From Haloarchaeobius iranensis (GTDB lineage Archaea; Halobacteriota; Halobacteria; Halobacteriales; Natrialbaceae): DNA of 64,000 nt. A program made the position numbers and the translations under genes. The stretch spans positions 62,001 through 126,000 of the forward strand of contig NZ_FNIA01000006.1 of NCBI RefSeq assembly GCF_900103505.1, in the 5' to 3' direction. Positions within the stretch are counted from its first letter, which is position 1. Every line of letters starts with the position of its first letter. Shown one piece after another: positions 25,760 to 34,457 of this stretch. Under the pieces are notes generated by a model. The model searched no databases. It saw nothing but the letters and a program-made list of their open reading frames with translations, and was not told where the DNA came from.

Positions 25760-28068
25760 GCGACGCGTCGCTGCTCGCGCGGCTCGTCCCGGGGGTCGTC
25801 CGGAGACGATACGCGGTGAAGTTCACCGTCTCCATCCTCGTCGTCGTGCTGGTCATCGCGGGCGTTGGCGTCGTGGGCTACACACAGGCCGCCGACACTG
25901 TCGAGCAGAGCACCGAGGACCAGCTCACCGAGACCAGCTCCCTCCGCGGCGACTCGCTGGGGAACTGGGTCGAGAGCATGAAGATACAGACGCGGAGCGT
26001 CTCCGCGGGCACCGAGCTCAGACAGGGCGCCGGCGCGAGGGCGTACCTGCGGAGTGAACGGAGACGGCTCTCGTCCGACATCCTCTCGATGCACTACGTC
26101 AACGCCTCGACGGGGACCATCGAGGCGAGCACGGTGACACCGCTCGAGGGCCGCGGGCTCGACGAGGTCGAGGCACCCTGGACCGAGGCCGACGTCGCGA
26201 GCGGCTCCGCGGGCGCGAGCGACCAGGTCTGGGTGTCGAGTCGCTCCTACGAGTCCCCGGTCCACGACAGCGAACCGGTCGTCGCGTTCGCCAGCGCGGT
26301 GCCGGCACACGACGACCGCTACGTCGTCGTGGTCAGCCGCATCCAGACGCACCTCGACACCATCGTCGAGGGCGAGTCCGACGGGACGACGCAGATCGTC
26401 AACGCCGACGGCGAGGCCGTGCTGCGCCCGGACACCGGCATCGACGCCTCCGTCCACGAGTCGGGGCTCGCGAGCGTCCGCAGCGACGGCGACGCGGTGT
26501 TCGACGAGTCCGGCGGCCAGGTCCACGCCTACGCGGCGGTGCCCGGTACGGACTGGGTCGCCATCACGACCGTCGAGAAGTCGACCGCGTTCGCCGTGCG
26601 CGACACGGTCGCGACGAACGTCGGCGGCATCGTCGTCGCCAGCCTGCTCTCGCTCACGCTGGTCGGCGTCGTCCTCGCACGACAGACGGTGACGCCGCTC
26701 GCCGACCTGCGGGACAAGGCGGGCCGCATGGAGGACGGCGACCTCGACGTCGACTTCGAGACCGCGCGGGTCGACGAGATCGGCCGGCTGTACGGCGCGT
26801 TCGGCAGCATGCGTGACTCGCTCCGGCAGCAGATACGGAACGCCAACGAGGCACGCGAGCGGGCCGAACTCGCCCGCGCGGAGGCCGAGGAGCTCAACCA
26901 GCACCTCGAACGCAAGGCCGACCGCTACAGCGAGGTGATGCAGGCGGCCGGCAGCGGCGACCTCACGGTCCGGATGGACCCCGAATCGAAGTCCGAGGCG
27001 ATGACCGACATCGCCGAGGAGTTCAACGAGATGGTCGCCGAGCTGGAGGCGACGACGGACCGCGTGAAGGCGTTCGCCGGCGACGTGGCGGCGGCGTCCG
27101 AGCAGGTCACCGCGTCCAGCGAGGAGGTTCGCTCGGCGTCCGAGCAGGTCACCGAGTCGGTGCAGCAGATCTCGGACGGGGCCGAGCGACAGAACCAGTC
27201 GCTCCGGTCGGTCGACGACGAGATGGACCAGCTGGCGACGACGACCGAGGAGATCGCGGCCTCCTCGAACGAGGTCGCCGACCTCGCCGAGCGCACCGCC
27301 CGCACCGGTCGGGAGGGGCGCGACGCCGCACAGGCGGCCATCGAGGGGATGGACGCCGTCGAGTCCGAGGCCGAGGACGCCGTCGACGCAATCGCCCAGC
27401 TGGAGGCCGAGATGGCCCAGATCGACGAGCTCATCGAGTTCATCACCGACCTGGCGAACGAGACGAACATGCTGGCGCTGAACGCGAACATCGAGGCCTC
27501 CCGCGGCGGCACCGACGGCGACGGGGATGGCCAGGGCTTCGCGGTCGTCGCCCAGCAGGTCAAGGAGCTCGCACAGGACACGAAGGAGGCCGCCGAGGAC
27601 ATCGAGGGGCGCCTCGAGGGAATCAAGGCCCAGACCGACGCGACCGCCGAGGAGGTCGAGGGCACCGCCGACCGCATCGCTGAGCAGGCCAGCTCGGTCG
27701 AACGGGCGGCCGACGCGCTGGACGAGATCGCCGAGTACGCCCAGGAGACGAACACGGGCGTCCAGGAGATATCGGCGGCGACCGAACAGCAGGCAGCGTC
27801 GACGGAGGAGGTCGTGGCGATGGTCGACGACGCGGCGACCATCTCCGAGGAGACCACCAGCGAGGCCGAGAACGTCGCCGCCGCCGCGGAGGAGCAGACC
27901 ACCGCGCTCACCGAAGTGTCCGACAGCGCGAGCGACCTCTCTGACCAGGCGGCACAGCTCAGCGAGGTGCTCGGCCGGTTCGAGACCGACCCCGACGAGG
28001 AGACCGACTCGGACCTCGTCGAGGCGCCCGCGAGCGCGACCGACTCGTCGTTCGAGTTCGGGAACTGA
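25756..28068 (+). CDS. Chemotaxis transducer (Htr-type MCP)
   Basis: 770-residue transducer. An N-terminal helix (VKFTVSILVVVLVIAGVGVVGY, about 22-43), an extracellular dCache/PAS-like domain (about 45-275), and a second helix (VGGIVVASLLSLTLVGVVLA) lead into a HAMP domain (RQTVTPLADLRDKAGRMEDGD). A coiled-coil signalling domain follows, with the hairpin tip around ITDLANETNMLALNANIEAS. Coupling to the BMP lipoprotein matches the BasB-BasT and CosB-CosT logic of Halobacterium. A 165-nt stretch (27757-27921) is identical to the second transducer in this window. Confidence 0.93.
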   Translation: MSDASLLARLVPGVVRRRYAVKFTVSILVVVLVIAGVGVVGYTQAADTVEQSTEDQLTETSSLRGDSLGNWVESMKIQTRSVSAGTELRQGAGARAYLRSERRRLSSDILSMHYVNASTGTIEASTVTPLEGRGLDEVEAPWTEADVASGSAGASDQVWVSSRSYESPVHDSEPVVAFASAVPAHDDRYVVVVSRIQTHLDTIVEGESDGTTQIVNADGEAVLRPDTGIDASVHESGLASVRSDGDAVFDESGGQVHAYAAVPGTDWVAITTVEKSTAFAVRDTVATNVGGIVVASLLSLTLVGVVLARQTVTPLADLRDKAGRMEDGDLDVDFETARVDEIGRLYGAFGSMRDSLRQQIRNANEARERAELARAEAEELNQHLERKADRYSEVMQAAGSGDLTVRMDPESKSEAMTDIAEEFNEMVAELEATTDRVKAFAGDVAAASEQVTASSEEVRSASEQVTESVQQISDGAERQNQSLRSVDDEMDQLATTTEEIAASSNEVADLAERTARTGREGRDAAQAAIEGMDAVESEAEDAVDAIAQLEAEMAQIDELIEFITDLANETNMLALNANIEASRGGTDGDGDGQGFAVVAQQVKELAQDTKEAAEDIEGRLEGIKAQTDATAEEVEGTADRIAEQASSVERAADALDEIAEYAQETNTGVQEISAATEQQAASTEEVVAMVDDAATISEETTSEAENVAAAAEEQTTALTEVSDSASDLSDQAAQLSEVLGRFETDPDEETDSDLVEAPASATDSSFEFGN
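27757..27921 (+). repeat. 165-nt tract identical to the second transducer
   Basis: Every base matches the reverse complement of 63836-64000. The match ends sharply at 27922, after which the two genes differ at most positions. The far end of the identity is cut by the window edge, so the tract may be longer. Confidence 0.97.
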
Positions 28069-28142
28069 GGACGGTCCGGGCCGCCGCCGCAGGCCGGCGT
28101 GTTCCGTCACCTACTTTTCGGGGCGTTCCTAACGCTCTCGCG

Positions 28143-28985
28143 ATGGAGTTCCTGAAGCGTCGGCGCGAGCTGGTGGACGACCGGCTCGTCGAGGTGTTGG
28201 ACGCCGTCGAGCAGCCGGAGCTCGCCGACGAGCTGCGACACGTCTCGCTCTCGGGGGGCAAACGGGTGCGTCCGACGGTGACCGTGCTGGCCTGTGAGAC
28301 CGCTGGCGGCGAGCCTGAGGACGCCGTCGACTTCGGGGTCGGTATCGAACTGGTCCACAACGCGTCGCTCGTCGTCGACGACATCATCGACCAGTCCGAG
28401 GTCCGTCGCGGCACGGCCGCGGCGTGGGCCGAGTACGGCTACGGCCCGGCGATCATCGCCTCCGACGGGCTGCTCGGGGAGGCGTTCGCGCTGTTCTCGT
28501 CGGACCCGCAGGCGATGCAGATCGTCTCCGAGGCGATGGTCGAACTCGGCGAGGGGGAGGCGACGGAGCTCGCCGCACAGCCGACGAACGAACGCGAGTA
28601 CATGGAGCTGGCCCGGCGGAAGACCGGCGCGCTGTTCCGCGCCGCCGCCGAACTCGGCGCGGTCGCGGCCGACGCCGACGCCTACACGGTCGAGGCGTTG
28701 GGCGAGTACGCCGAGCGGGTCGGGGTCGCGTTCCAGATCCGCGACGACGTGCTCGACGCGACCGCGGACGCCGACGACCTCGGCAAGCCCACCGGACAGG
28801 ACGCCGAGATGGACCGGCCCTCGGTCGTGCAGGTGACGGACCTCACACCCACGGAGGCGAACGAGCGCGCGAAGTCCGAGGCGAACGCCGCGCTCGACGC
28901 GCTCTCGACGGTCGACGCGGGCAACACCGACGCGCGGGAGTACCTGGAGGACCTCGCGCGGTTCGTCGTGGTTCGGGAACGATAG
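28143..28985 (+). CDS. Trans-prenyl diphosphate synthase-like protein
   Basis: Polyprenyl synthetase family, 280 residues, shorter than typical GGPP synthases of about 330-350. The first aspartate-rich motif is DDIIDQSEVRRG and the second DDVLD in FQIRDDVLDATAD. SGGKRVRPTV is the diphosphate-binding GGKR region. It could elongate isoprenoids for lipids, quinones or carotenoids; chain length cannot be read off with confidence. A single gene between the transducer and a convergent DUF373 gene. Confidence 0.85.
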   Translation: MEFLKRRRELVDDRLVEVLDAVEQPELADELRHVSLSGGKRVRPTVTVLACETAGGEPEDAVDFGVGIELVHNASLVVDDIIDQSEVRRGTAAAWAEYGYGPAIIASDGLLGEAFALFSSDPQAMQIVSEAMVELGEGEATELAAQPTNEREYMELARRKTGALFRAAAELGAVAADADAYTVEALGEYAERVGVAFQIRDDVLDATADADDLGKPTGQDAEMDRPSVVQVTDLTPTEANERAKSEANAALDALSTVDAGNTDAREYLEDLARFVVVRER

Positions 28986-29014
28986 TCGAGCCGTCGTCGC
29001 CCGCGAGCTGACTC

Positions 29015-30100
29015 TTATCCCGCCTCGACGCGCTCCGAGAAGTGCGTCTCCGCGATGGCGAAGGCGAGCGTGCTCGCCAGCCCCAGCAGCGTGCCGCCCA
29101 GCAGCACCGCCGCCATGCTCGACAGCACCATGAACTGGAGGAAGTAGGCGGCGACGGCGTGGAGCACGACAGCCATCGCCACCACGTAGAACGGCGCGTT
29201 CAGGTAGCGCCACTCCAGCGTGCCGGCGATGTACTCGTCCGTGATCTGGCCGAGGCTGGTGGTGACGCCCGCGGCGGCGAACCAGCGCACGGCCCCGAAG
29301 GTGAGCGCGGCGAGCACCTCGGTCGCCGTGAGGCTGCTCTCGCTCGCGGCCTGGACCGCCTCGAGCTGTTCGACGCCGGAGACGCCGCCGACGACGAGCA
29401 GCGCCGCGGCGACGACGTACGAGATGAGCGTCATCCGGCCCGCGTACAGCCCGCGCCGGGCGCGGTCGACGGCCGCGTCGATGCGTTCGCCGAGGCCGAG
29501 CCCGCGCGAGATGAGGTAGAGGCCGAGCAGCGCCGAGGAGAGCCCCAGCATCGAGCCGGGGAGGTTCAGCAGGTCGCCCAGCAGCGCGAGCGGGTAGATG
29601 AGCACGAGGATGCCGATGGGGACGAGGATGGTCCCCCGCGTCTCGGGGTCGTTCAGCACCTGCTTGATGGTGTAGTACATGGACTCGAGGTCCTGCGCCT
29701 GCCGGACGACCACCCGGCGTACACCGTCGACCTTCACCCGCGAGCGGATGACCGGGATGACGGACTCGTCCTGTGCGCCGTCGGTGACGATGAGCGCCGT
29801 GACCTCCTCGCTGGTCGACAGCCCGGCGAGCACCTCGTCGACCTCCTCGCCGACCTGTCGGTTCGCGCTGACGTCGCCGCGCTCGTTGCCCGCGACCGCC
29901 GCGACCTCGACGGATTCGGTGGCGAACTCGTCGACGAGGTGGACACCCTGGAACAGGACGTTGACGTCGCTGTCCTCGGGGTCCGCCGTGGCGAGCTTCA
30001 CCGCCGCCGCTTCGACGGCGTCACGGCCGACGACCGGCGTTCGCACGTCGGTCTTGCGACCCACGTCGTCGTCGAGGTCGACGCACAACACGAGCAGCAT
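29015..30100 (-). CDS. DUF373 family membrane protein
   Basis: 361 residues. The first 140 are soluble and begin MLLVLCVDLDDDVGRKTDVRTP, with DPEDSDVNVLFQGVHL and ALIVTDGAQDESVIPVIRSR, the conserved DUF373 core. The second part has five or six hydrophobic segments (for example GTILVPIGILVLIYPLALLGDLLNL). The family is widespread in Euryarchaeota and uncharacterised. It is divergent from the frameshifted ATPase gene. Confidence 0.88.
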   Translation of the reverse strand: MLLVLCVDLDDDVGRKTDVRTPVVGRDAVEAAAVKLATADPEDSDVNVLFQGVHLVDEFATESVEVAAVAGNERGDVSANRQVGEEVDEVLAGLSTSEEVTALIVTDGAQDESVIPVIRSRVKVDGVRRVVVRQAQDLESMYYTIKQVLNDPETRGTILVPIGILVLIYPLALLGDLLNLPGSMLGLSSALLGLYLISRGLGLGERIDAAVDRARRGLYAGRMTLISYVVAAALLVVGGVSGVEQLEAVQAASESSLTATEVLAALTFGAVRWFAAAGVTTSLGQITDEYIAGTLEWRYLNAPFYVVAMAVVLHAVAAYFLQFMVLSSMAAVLLGGTLLGLASTLAFAIAETHFSERVEAG

Positions 30101-30274
30101 TCACGTCTCCGTTGGCCGGTACCGGTCAAGTGCTTTTGGTTCCGTGTCAGTGTACGTCTATGTCGGCGGCGGGCGGGCCGTCGGTGCGGGCGCGGCCGGC
30201 CGCACCACCCGTCGCGGCCGACCCGACCGTCGGCCGAGCATACAAGGGCACCCCACTCGTACGGCCAGCAAGAG

Positions 30275-30897
30275 ATGCACGCGACGGTCGGGTCGGTCCT
30301 CGATACCATTCCGGACGGGACGAACGTGCTCGTCGCGGGGCCGCCACTGACGGGGAAGCGAGCACTGCTGTACGAGCTGTTGGGTGGCGACACCAGCGAC
30401 GGGACGGTGTTCGTCTCGACCCGCAAGCGCGCGTCCGTCATCGAGCGGGAGTACCGGCACACGCACCGGAGCCGGCGCTGCGGGTGGTCGACTGCGTGAG
30501 TCGCCAGCTCGGGTCGCACCGCGGCGATGGCCACCACCGGTTCGTCTCCGACGCCGGCGACCTGACCGGAATCGGGATCCGGACGTCGGAGTTCATGCGC
30601 CAGCTGCAGGCGTCGTGTGACACGGTCGGACTGGGGATGCACACCCTGTCGACGACGCTGATGTACGCGGACCTCCGGTCCGTGTACCAGTTCCTGCACG
30701 TGCTGACGGGACGGGTGGGGAGTGGCGACTTCCGGGGCGGGTTCGTCCTCGACGACGTCGGCGACGCCCGGTCGTACTCGGTGCTCAGGCAGCCGTTCGA
30801 CGGGCTGGTCGAGGTGCGCGACGGGGACGAGGCGCGGGAAGTACGGACCCGCGGGCTGGACATCGGCCCGCGGGCGTGGACACCGCTGCCGCGGTGA
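30275..30897 (+). pseudogene. RecA/RAD55-like ATPase gene with a frameshift
   Basis: The first part reads MHATVGSVLDTIPDGTNVLV then a P-loop GPPLTGKRALLYELLGG and stays open to a TGA at 30497-30499. The rest of the same family, LRVVDCVSRQLG through TGIGIRTSEFMRQL, LHVLTGRVGSGDF and FDGLVEVRDGDEAREV, is in the next frame and ends at 30897. The switch falls at about 30452-30475 and equals a loss of one base. Intact relatives are haloarchaeal KaiC/RAD55-type proteins (DUF7504, from memory). It is a recent pseudogene or a sequencing error. Confidence 0.75.
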
Positions 30898-31287
30898 CTA
30901 CAGCTCCTCGTTCTCCAGTTTCTCGAGGGTCCGCTCGATGGTCTCGCTCCCCGCCCGGTCGGCGACGACGACGACGCCGGACCAGTCCTCGTCGGGGAAC
31001 GAGGCGACGACGACCTCGTCGTAGAAGCGGAGCGTCGCGTCGAGGTGGCCGAAGTCGAACAGCGAATCGTCGCTCGGTGGGTCGCCGAGGCCCTTCATCA
31101 TCAGCGTCTGGATGCGGTGCTCGAACTCCTCGTCGGTGAACTGCGCGCTGACGTCGTCGCGGACGTGCAGGGTCTCGTACGACTCGCCCTCGAAGCGGAA
31201 GGCGAGACGGACGTCGTCCCCGAGGTCGAACTCGGAGAGGAGGGCCCGGAGCTGGGGGTCCTCGACGCCGTCGAAGTCGTCGGTCAT
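30898..31287 (-). CDS. Conserved-looking acidic protein, 129 aa, unknown
   Basis: Starts MTDDFDGVEDPQLRALLSEF. It has an alternating charged/hydrophobic pattern ending in helical ERTLEKLENEEL, no membrane segments and no motifs I recognise. The start is the ATG after which acidic composition begins; the much longer open frame upstream is an antisense shadow of serB. It converges directly on the pseudogene, ending 1 nt from its stop. Confidence 0.6.
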   Translation of the reverse strand: MTDDFDGVEDPQLRALLSEFDLGDDVRLAFRFEGESYETLHVRDDVSAQFTDEEFEHRIQTLMMKGLGDPPSDDSLFDFGHLDATLRFYDEVVVASFPDEDWSGVVVVADRAGSETIERTLEKLENEEL

Positions 31288-31419
31288 GGACGGTTGTTCG
31301 CCGGGTCGACACATAAATGATGTGCGCGACCACACCCCGATGCCGGGCCGTGGGCGGCAGGGGGGCCAGCCCTGCGGGAACCTGAACCCCTTTACCGGCC
31401 GGTGTCGAACGAGGAGCCA

Positions 31420-32055
31420 ATGACGCTGGTCGCGTTCGACTTCGACGGGACGCTCTCGGACTCCGAGATGACGGTGCTGCTCGGCCGCCGCTACGACGTG
31501 GCCGAGCAGATGGAGGCAATCACCGCGCGGGCGATGAACGACGAGCTCGGGTACGCCGAGAGCCTGCGCCAGCGCGCGGCGCTGCTCGAGGCACTCCCGA
31601 ACGACGACGCCCAGGCGGCGTTCGACGAGGTGCGTTTGCGCCCCGGTGCGGCCGACCTCATCAGCGAACTGAACGAGGCGGGCGTGACGACGGCGGTGTT
31701 CACGGGCGGGTTCCAGCGCGGCGTCGAGGCCGCCCTCGAACGCGAAGGCGTCACCGTCGACGCCATCGTCTCCAACCGGCTGCCCGTCGCCGACGACGCG
31801 CTGACGGGCGAGGTCGAGGGACCGCTCGTCGAGGGGACGAAGGACGACGCGCTCGAGTCCCACGCGACCGAGCTCGACATCGACGTGGCGGACACCGTCG
31901 CGGTCGGCGACGGGGCGAACGACCTGCCCATGCTGGAGGTGGCGGGGCTCGCAGTCGGCTTCGACCCGAAGCCAGCTGTCGCGCCCGCGTGCGACGAGAC
32001 GGTGACGGCGATGGCCGAGCTGCGCGAGCTGCTGGACGCACGCGGCGTGCTCTGA
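31420..32055 (+). CDS. serB: Phosphoserine phosphatase (HAD family)
   Basis: HAD hydrolase, 211 residues, last step of serine synthesis by family assignment. Motif I is FDFDGTLSDSE with the nucleophilic aspartate, motif II VFTGGFQ, a lysine in EGTKDDALE and motif III GDGANDLPML. I start at MTLVAFDFDG; a GTG six codons upstream is possible. Other HAD phosphatases of similar layout cannot be fully excluded. Confidence 0.83.
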   Translation: MTLVAFDFDGTLSDSEMTVLLGRRYDVAEQMEAITARAMNDELGYAESLRQRAALLEALPNDDAQAAFDEVRLRPGAADLISELNEAGVTTAVFTGGFQRGVEAALEREGVTVDAIVSNRLPVADDALTGEVEGPLVEGTKDDALESHATELDIDVADTVAVGDGANDLPMLEVAGLAVGFDPKPAVAPACDETVTAMAELRELLDARGVL

Positions 32056-32142
32056 GCCGGGGTCGGAGCGAGGACGGGTCCGGGCGTCCACCCGGATTGT
32101 CGCGAGGCCAGCCTCGAAGTAGGTCCGACACCAACCACCCGC

Positions 32143-32622
32143 ATGAGCCTCGAACCCGTCACATCCGTCGTCCCGCCGCTCAGGATTCTCCTCGGCGTCG
32201 TCGCGGGGGTGGTGGCGACCCGCGGGATGGACGTGGTGATGGCGAGACTGCCGGAGGGCGGGACCCCGCCCTTGGTCGCCGCCGGCGTCCTCACCGAGCG
32301 GTCGCCCGACGCTGCGCCCGGCCGCCTGGCTGCGGTCGTCCACCACGTCGCGGGCTGGCTGACCGGTCCGCTGTTCGTGACGCTGCTACTGCTCGCAGAA
32401 GGTGTCCTCGGGACCGGTCCGGTCGCGCTCGCGGCCGCGACGCTCGTGCTGTTCGTGCTGATGGTCGGCTTCTTCGTCGCCGTGGTGCTGCCCCGAGTCG
32501 GTGGGTTCGCTCGCCAGCGGGTGCGCCAGACGGGGCGCGACTGGGCCATCTCCGCGGCGACCTACCTCGTCGTGCTCGTCCCGCTGGTGTGGGCGACCAC
32601 CGAACTGCTGACCGCGCTCTGA
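32143..32622 (+). CDS. Integral membrane protein, 159 aa, unknown
   Basis: Four hydrophobic segments: about residues 10-28 (VPPLRILLGVVAGVVATRG), 65-90, 92-115 and 138-158. A conserved-looking amphipathic loop (RGMDVVMARLPEGGTPP) follows the first. I do not recognise the family. It converges on metY, ending about 20 nt from that stop. Confidence 0.6.
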   Translation: MSLEPVTSVVPPLRILLGVVAGVVATRGMDVVMARLPEGGTPPLVAAGVLTERSPDAAPGRLAAVVHHVAGWLTGPLFVTLLLLAEGVLGTGPVALAAATLVLFVLMVGFFVAVVLPRVGGFARQRVRQTGRDWAISAATYLVVLVPLVWATTELLTAL

Positions 32623-32641
32623 GGGCCGCCCGTGTGGCCGG

Positions 32642-33943
32642 TCAGTTCGTCGCCTGCCCGATTGCCTGGTCGAGGTCCGCGACGATGTCGCCGACGTCCT
32701 CGACGCCGACGGAGAGGCGGACCATGTCGGGCGTGACGCCCGCCGCGAGCTGTTCCTCCTCGGTGAGCTGCTGGTGCGTGGTGCTCGCCGGATGGATGAC
32801 GAGCGTCTTCGCGTCGCCGACGTTCGCGAGCAGGCTCGCGAGTTCGGTCGACTCGACGGTCGTCCGCGCGGCGTCGTAGCCCTGTGCCAGCCCGAACGTG
32901 ATCATGCCGCCGTAGCCGCCGTCGAGGTACTCGCTGGCGGCGTCGTGGGTCTCGTGGTCCTCCAGTCCGGGGTAGTTCACCCACGACACTTCGGGGTGGG
33001 CGGCGAGGTGCTCGGCGACGACCTGGGCGTTCTCGCAGTGGCGGTCCATCCGCATGGGCAGCGACTCCAGCCCCTGGATAGTCTGCCAGGCGTCGAACGG
33101 CGACTGCTGGTTGCCGAGGTCACGCAGCCCGCGGGCGATGGCGGCGTAGGTGAACGCGGCCTCGCCGAAGCGCTCGGCGAAGTTGACGCCGTGGTACGCC
33201 GGGTTGTCCTGGGCGATCTCCGGGTAGTCCTCGGCGTACTCCTCCCACGGGAACGAGCCGCCGTCGACGAGCACCCCGCCGACGGTGGTGCCGGAGCCGT
33301 GGAGCCACTTCGTCGTCGACTCCCAGACGAGGTCCGCGCCGTGCTCCAGCGGGCGGCAGAGGTACGGCGTCGCGAACGTGTTGTCCACGAACAACGGGAC
33401 GCCGTGGTCGTGCGCGATATCGGCGAGGCGCTCGATGTCCGGCGTCACGAGCGCCGGGTTCCCGATGGTCTCGAAGTGGACGTACGCCGTGTCGTCGTCG
33501 ATGGCCTCGGCGTAGGCGTCGTAGTCCAGCGTGTCCACGAACCTGGCTTCGACGCCGTTGCGCGGCGCGGTGTGCGTGAAGTACGTGTACGTCCCGCCGT
33601 ACAGCGACGACGCGGTGACGACGTTGTCGCCCGCGTCGGCCAGCAGGAAGGTCGCGAGGTTCAGCGCGCCCATCCCCGACGCGGTGGCGACCGCGCCGAC
33701 GCCGCCCTCGAGCGCGGCGATGCGCTCCTGGAGCGTGGAGACGGTCGGGTTCATCAGCCGCGAGTAGATGTGCCCCGGCTTCTCCAGGGCGAACTGGGCG
33801 GCGGCATCCTCCGCGTCGTCGAACACGTAAGAGGTCGTCTGGTACAGCGGCGGTGCACGTGCGCCAGTCGCCGGGTCCGGCTCCTGTCCAGCGTGCAGCG
33901 AGTGCGTCGCGAACTGCCGCTCGTCGGAATCCTCGTCTGTCAT
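32642..33943 (-). CDS. metY: O-acetylhomoserine sulfhydrylase, copy 1
   Basis: PLP enzyme of the Cys/Met metabolism family making homocysteine from O-acetylhomoserine and sulfide; 433 residues. The PLP lysine is in [12 protein letters not shown], with substrate-side words [38 protein letters not shown] and HPASTTHQQLT. The ATG at 33943 is chosen over a TTG three codons earlier. About 510 nt with no gene, containing a modular repeat, separates it from metX. It is a full paralogue of the metY copy coupled to metX. Confidence 0.92.
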   Translation of the reverse strand: MTDEDSDERQFATHSLHAGQEPDPATGARAPPLYQTTSYVFDDAEDAAAQFALEKPGHIYSRLMNPTVSTLQERIAALEGGVGAVATASGMGALNLATFLLADAGDNVVTASSLYGGTYTYFTHTAPRNGVEARFVDTLDYDAYAEAIDDDTAYVHFETIGNPALVTPDIERLADIAHDHGVPLFVDNTFATPYLCRPLEHGADLVWESTTKWLHGSGTTVGGVLVDGGSFPWEEYAEDYPEIAQDNPAYHGVNFAERFGEAAFTYAAIARGLRDLGNQQSPFDAWQTIQGLESLPMRMDRHCENAQVVAEHLAAHPEVSWVNYPGLEDHETHDAASEYLDGGYGGMITFGLAQGYDAARTTVESTELASLLANVGDAKTLVIHPASTTHQQLTEEEQLAAGVTPDMVRLSVGVEDVGDIVADLDQAIGQATN

Positions 33944-34457
33944 GCCTGTCAAGTAGGGCCGGTGGGGGTAGTAACGCGGTGGTAGCGGCCGGATTTGACG
34001 CTATGAGTGACGGTCGTTTGGGGAGCCGCGAGATTCCCTGTAGTAACTGCGAACCGTCAGAACGTTCGGTCAGCCGGGGGACTCGTTGGTGACGACAACA
34101 GCCAGAAAGCCCCGACCGTCGTGGGAACGGACTCCACCGCAAACAGCCAGAAAGCCCCGGCAGTCTCGACTCGGGAGGCTCGCTGCGCTCCTCGTGCGTG
34201 CGGTGCTTGGCTGGCGAGACTCCTCCGTCGTCTCGCTGCTTCCCACTCGGTCGCAGGCTCCCTCGCGGGAACGTCGCCTGCCTTCGTCGAGACTGCCGCC
34301 CCTTTCAGTCCCACCCGACCGCACAGCACCGCACCTCATACCTCCCCAGCCTCCTGCGATGCTCACTTCGTTGCGCTTCTCGTCCCTCGCACGTACATGG
34401 CGAGCGGCCTTCGGCACGCTCGCCAGCGCGCGCCAGCGGCTGTGAAGATACCGACCC
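33944..34457. other. Gene-free interval between metX and metY
   Basis: The 514 nt hold the modular repeat described below (34095-34445) and, nearest metY, its presumptive promoter region. The open frames here (up to 119 codons on the plus strand) are arginine- and proline-rich, unlike haloarchaeal proteins, and I regard them as chance. Confidence 0.6.
34095..34445. repeat. Modular intergenic repeat, copy A
   Basis: Two units of GCCAGAAAGCCCCG (34101-34114, 34146-34159) are followed by TCGGTCGCAGGCTCCCT (34247-34263), TGCGATGCTC (34355-34364), a GCGCTTCTC-TCCCTCGC block and TTCGGCACGCTCGCCAG (34410-34426). All of these words recur at 48.5-48.7 kb, with two of them in a different order. Both copies lie between two minus-strand genes. 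Confidence 0.75.

Noticed and set aside
25627-28110. 827-codon minus-strand frame under the transducer
   Set aside because: A shadow frame. The plus strand has complete HAMP and signalling domains with membrane helices.
34086-34445. 119-codon plus-strand frame in repeat A
   Set aside because: Arginine- and proline-rich, basic, no conserved motif, and made of the repeat words; not typical of acidic haloarchaeal proteins.
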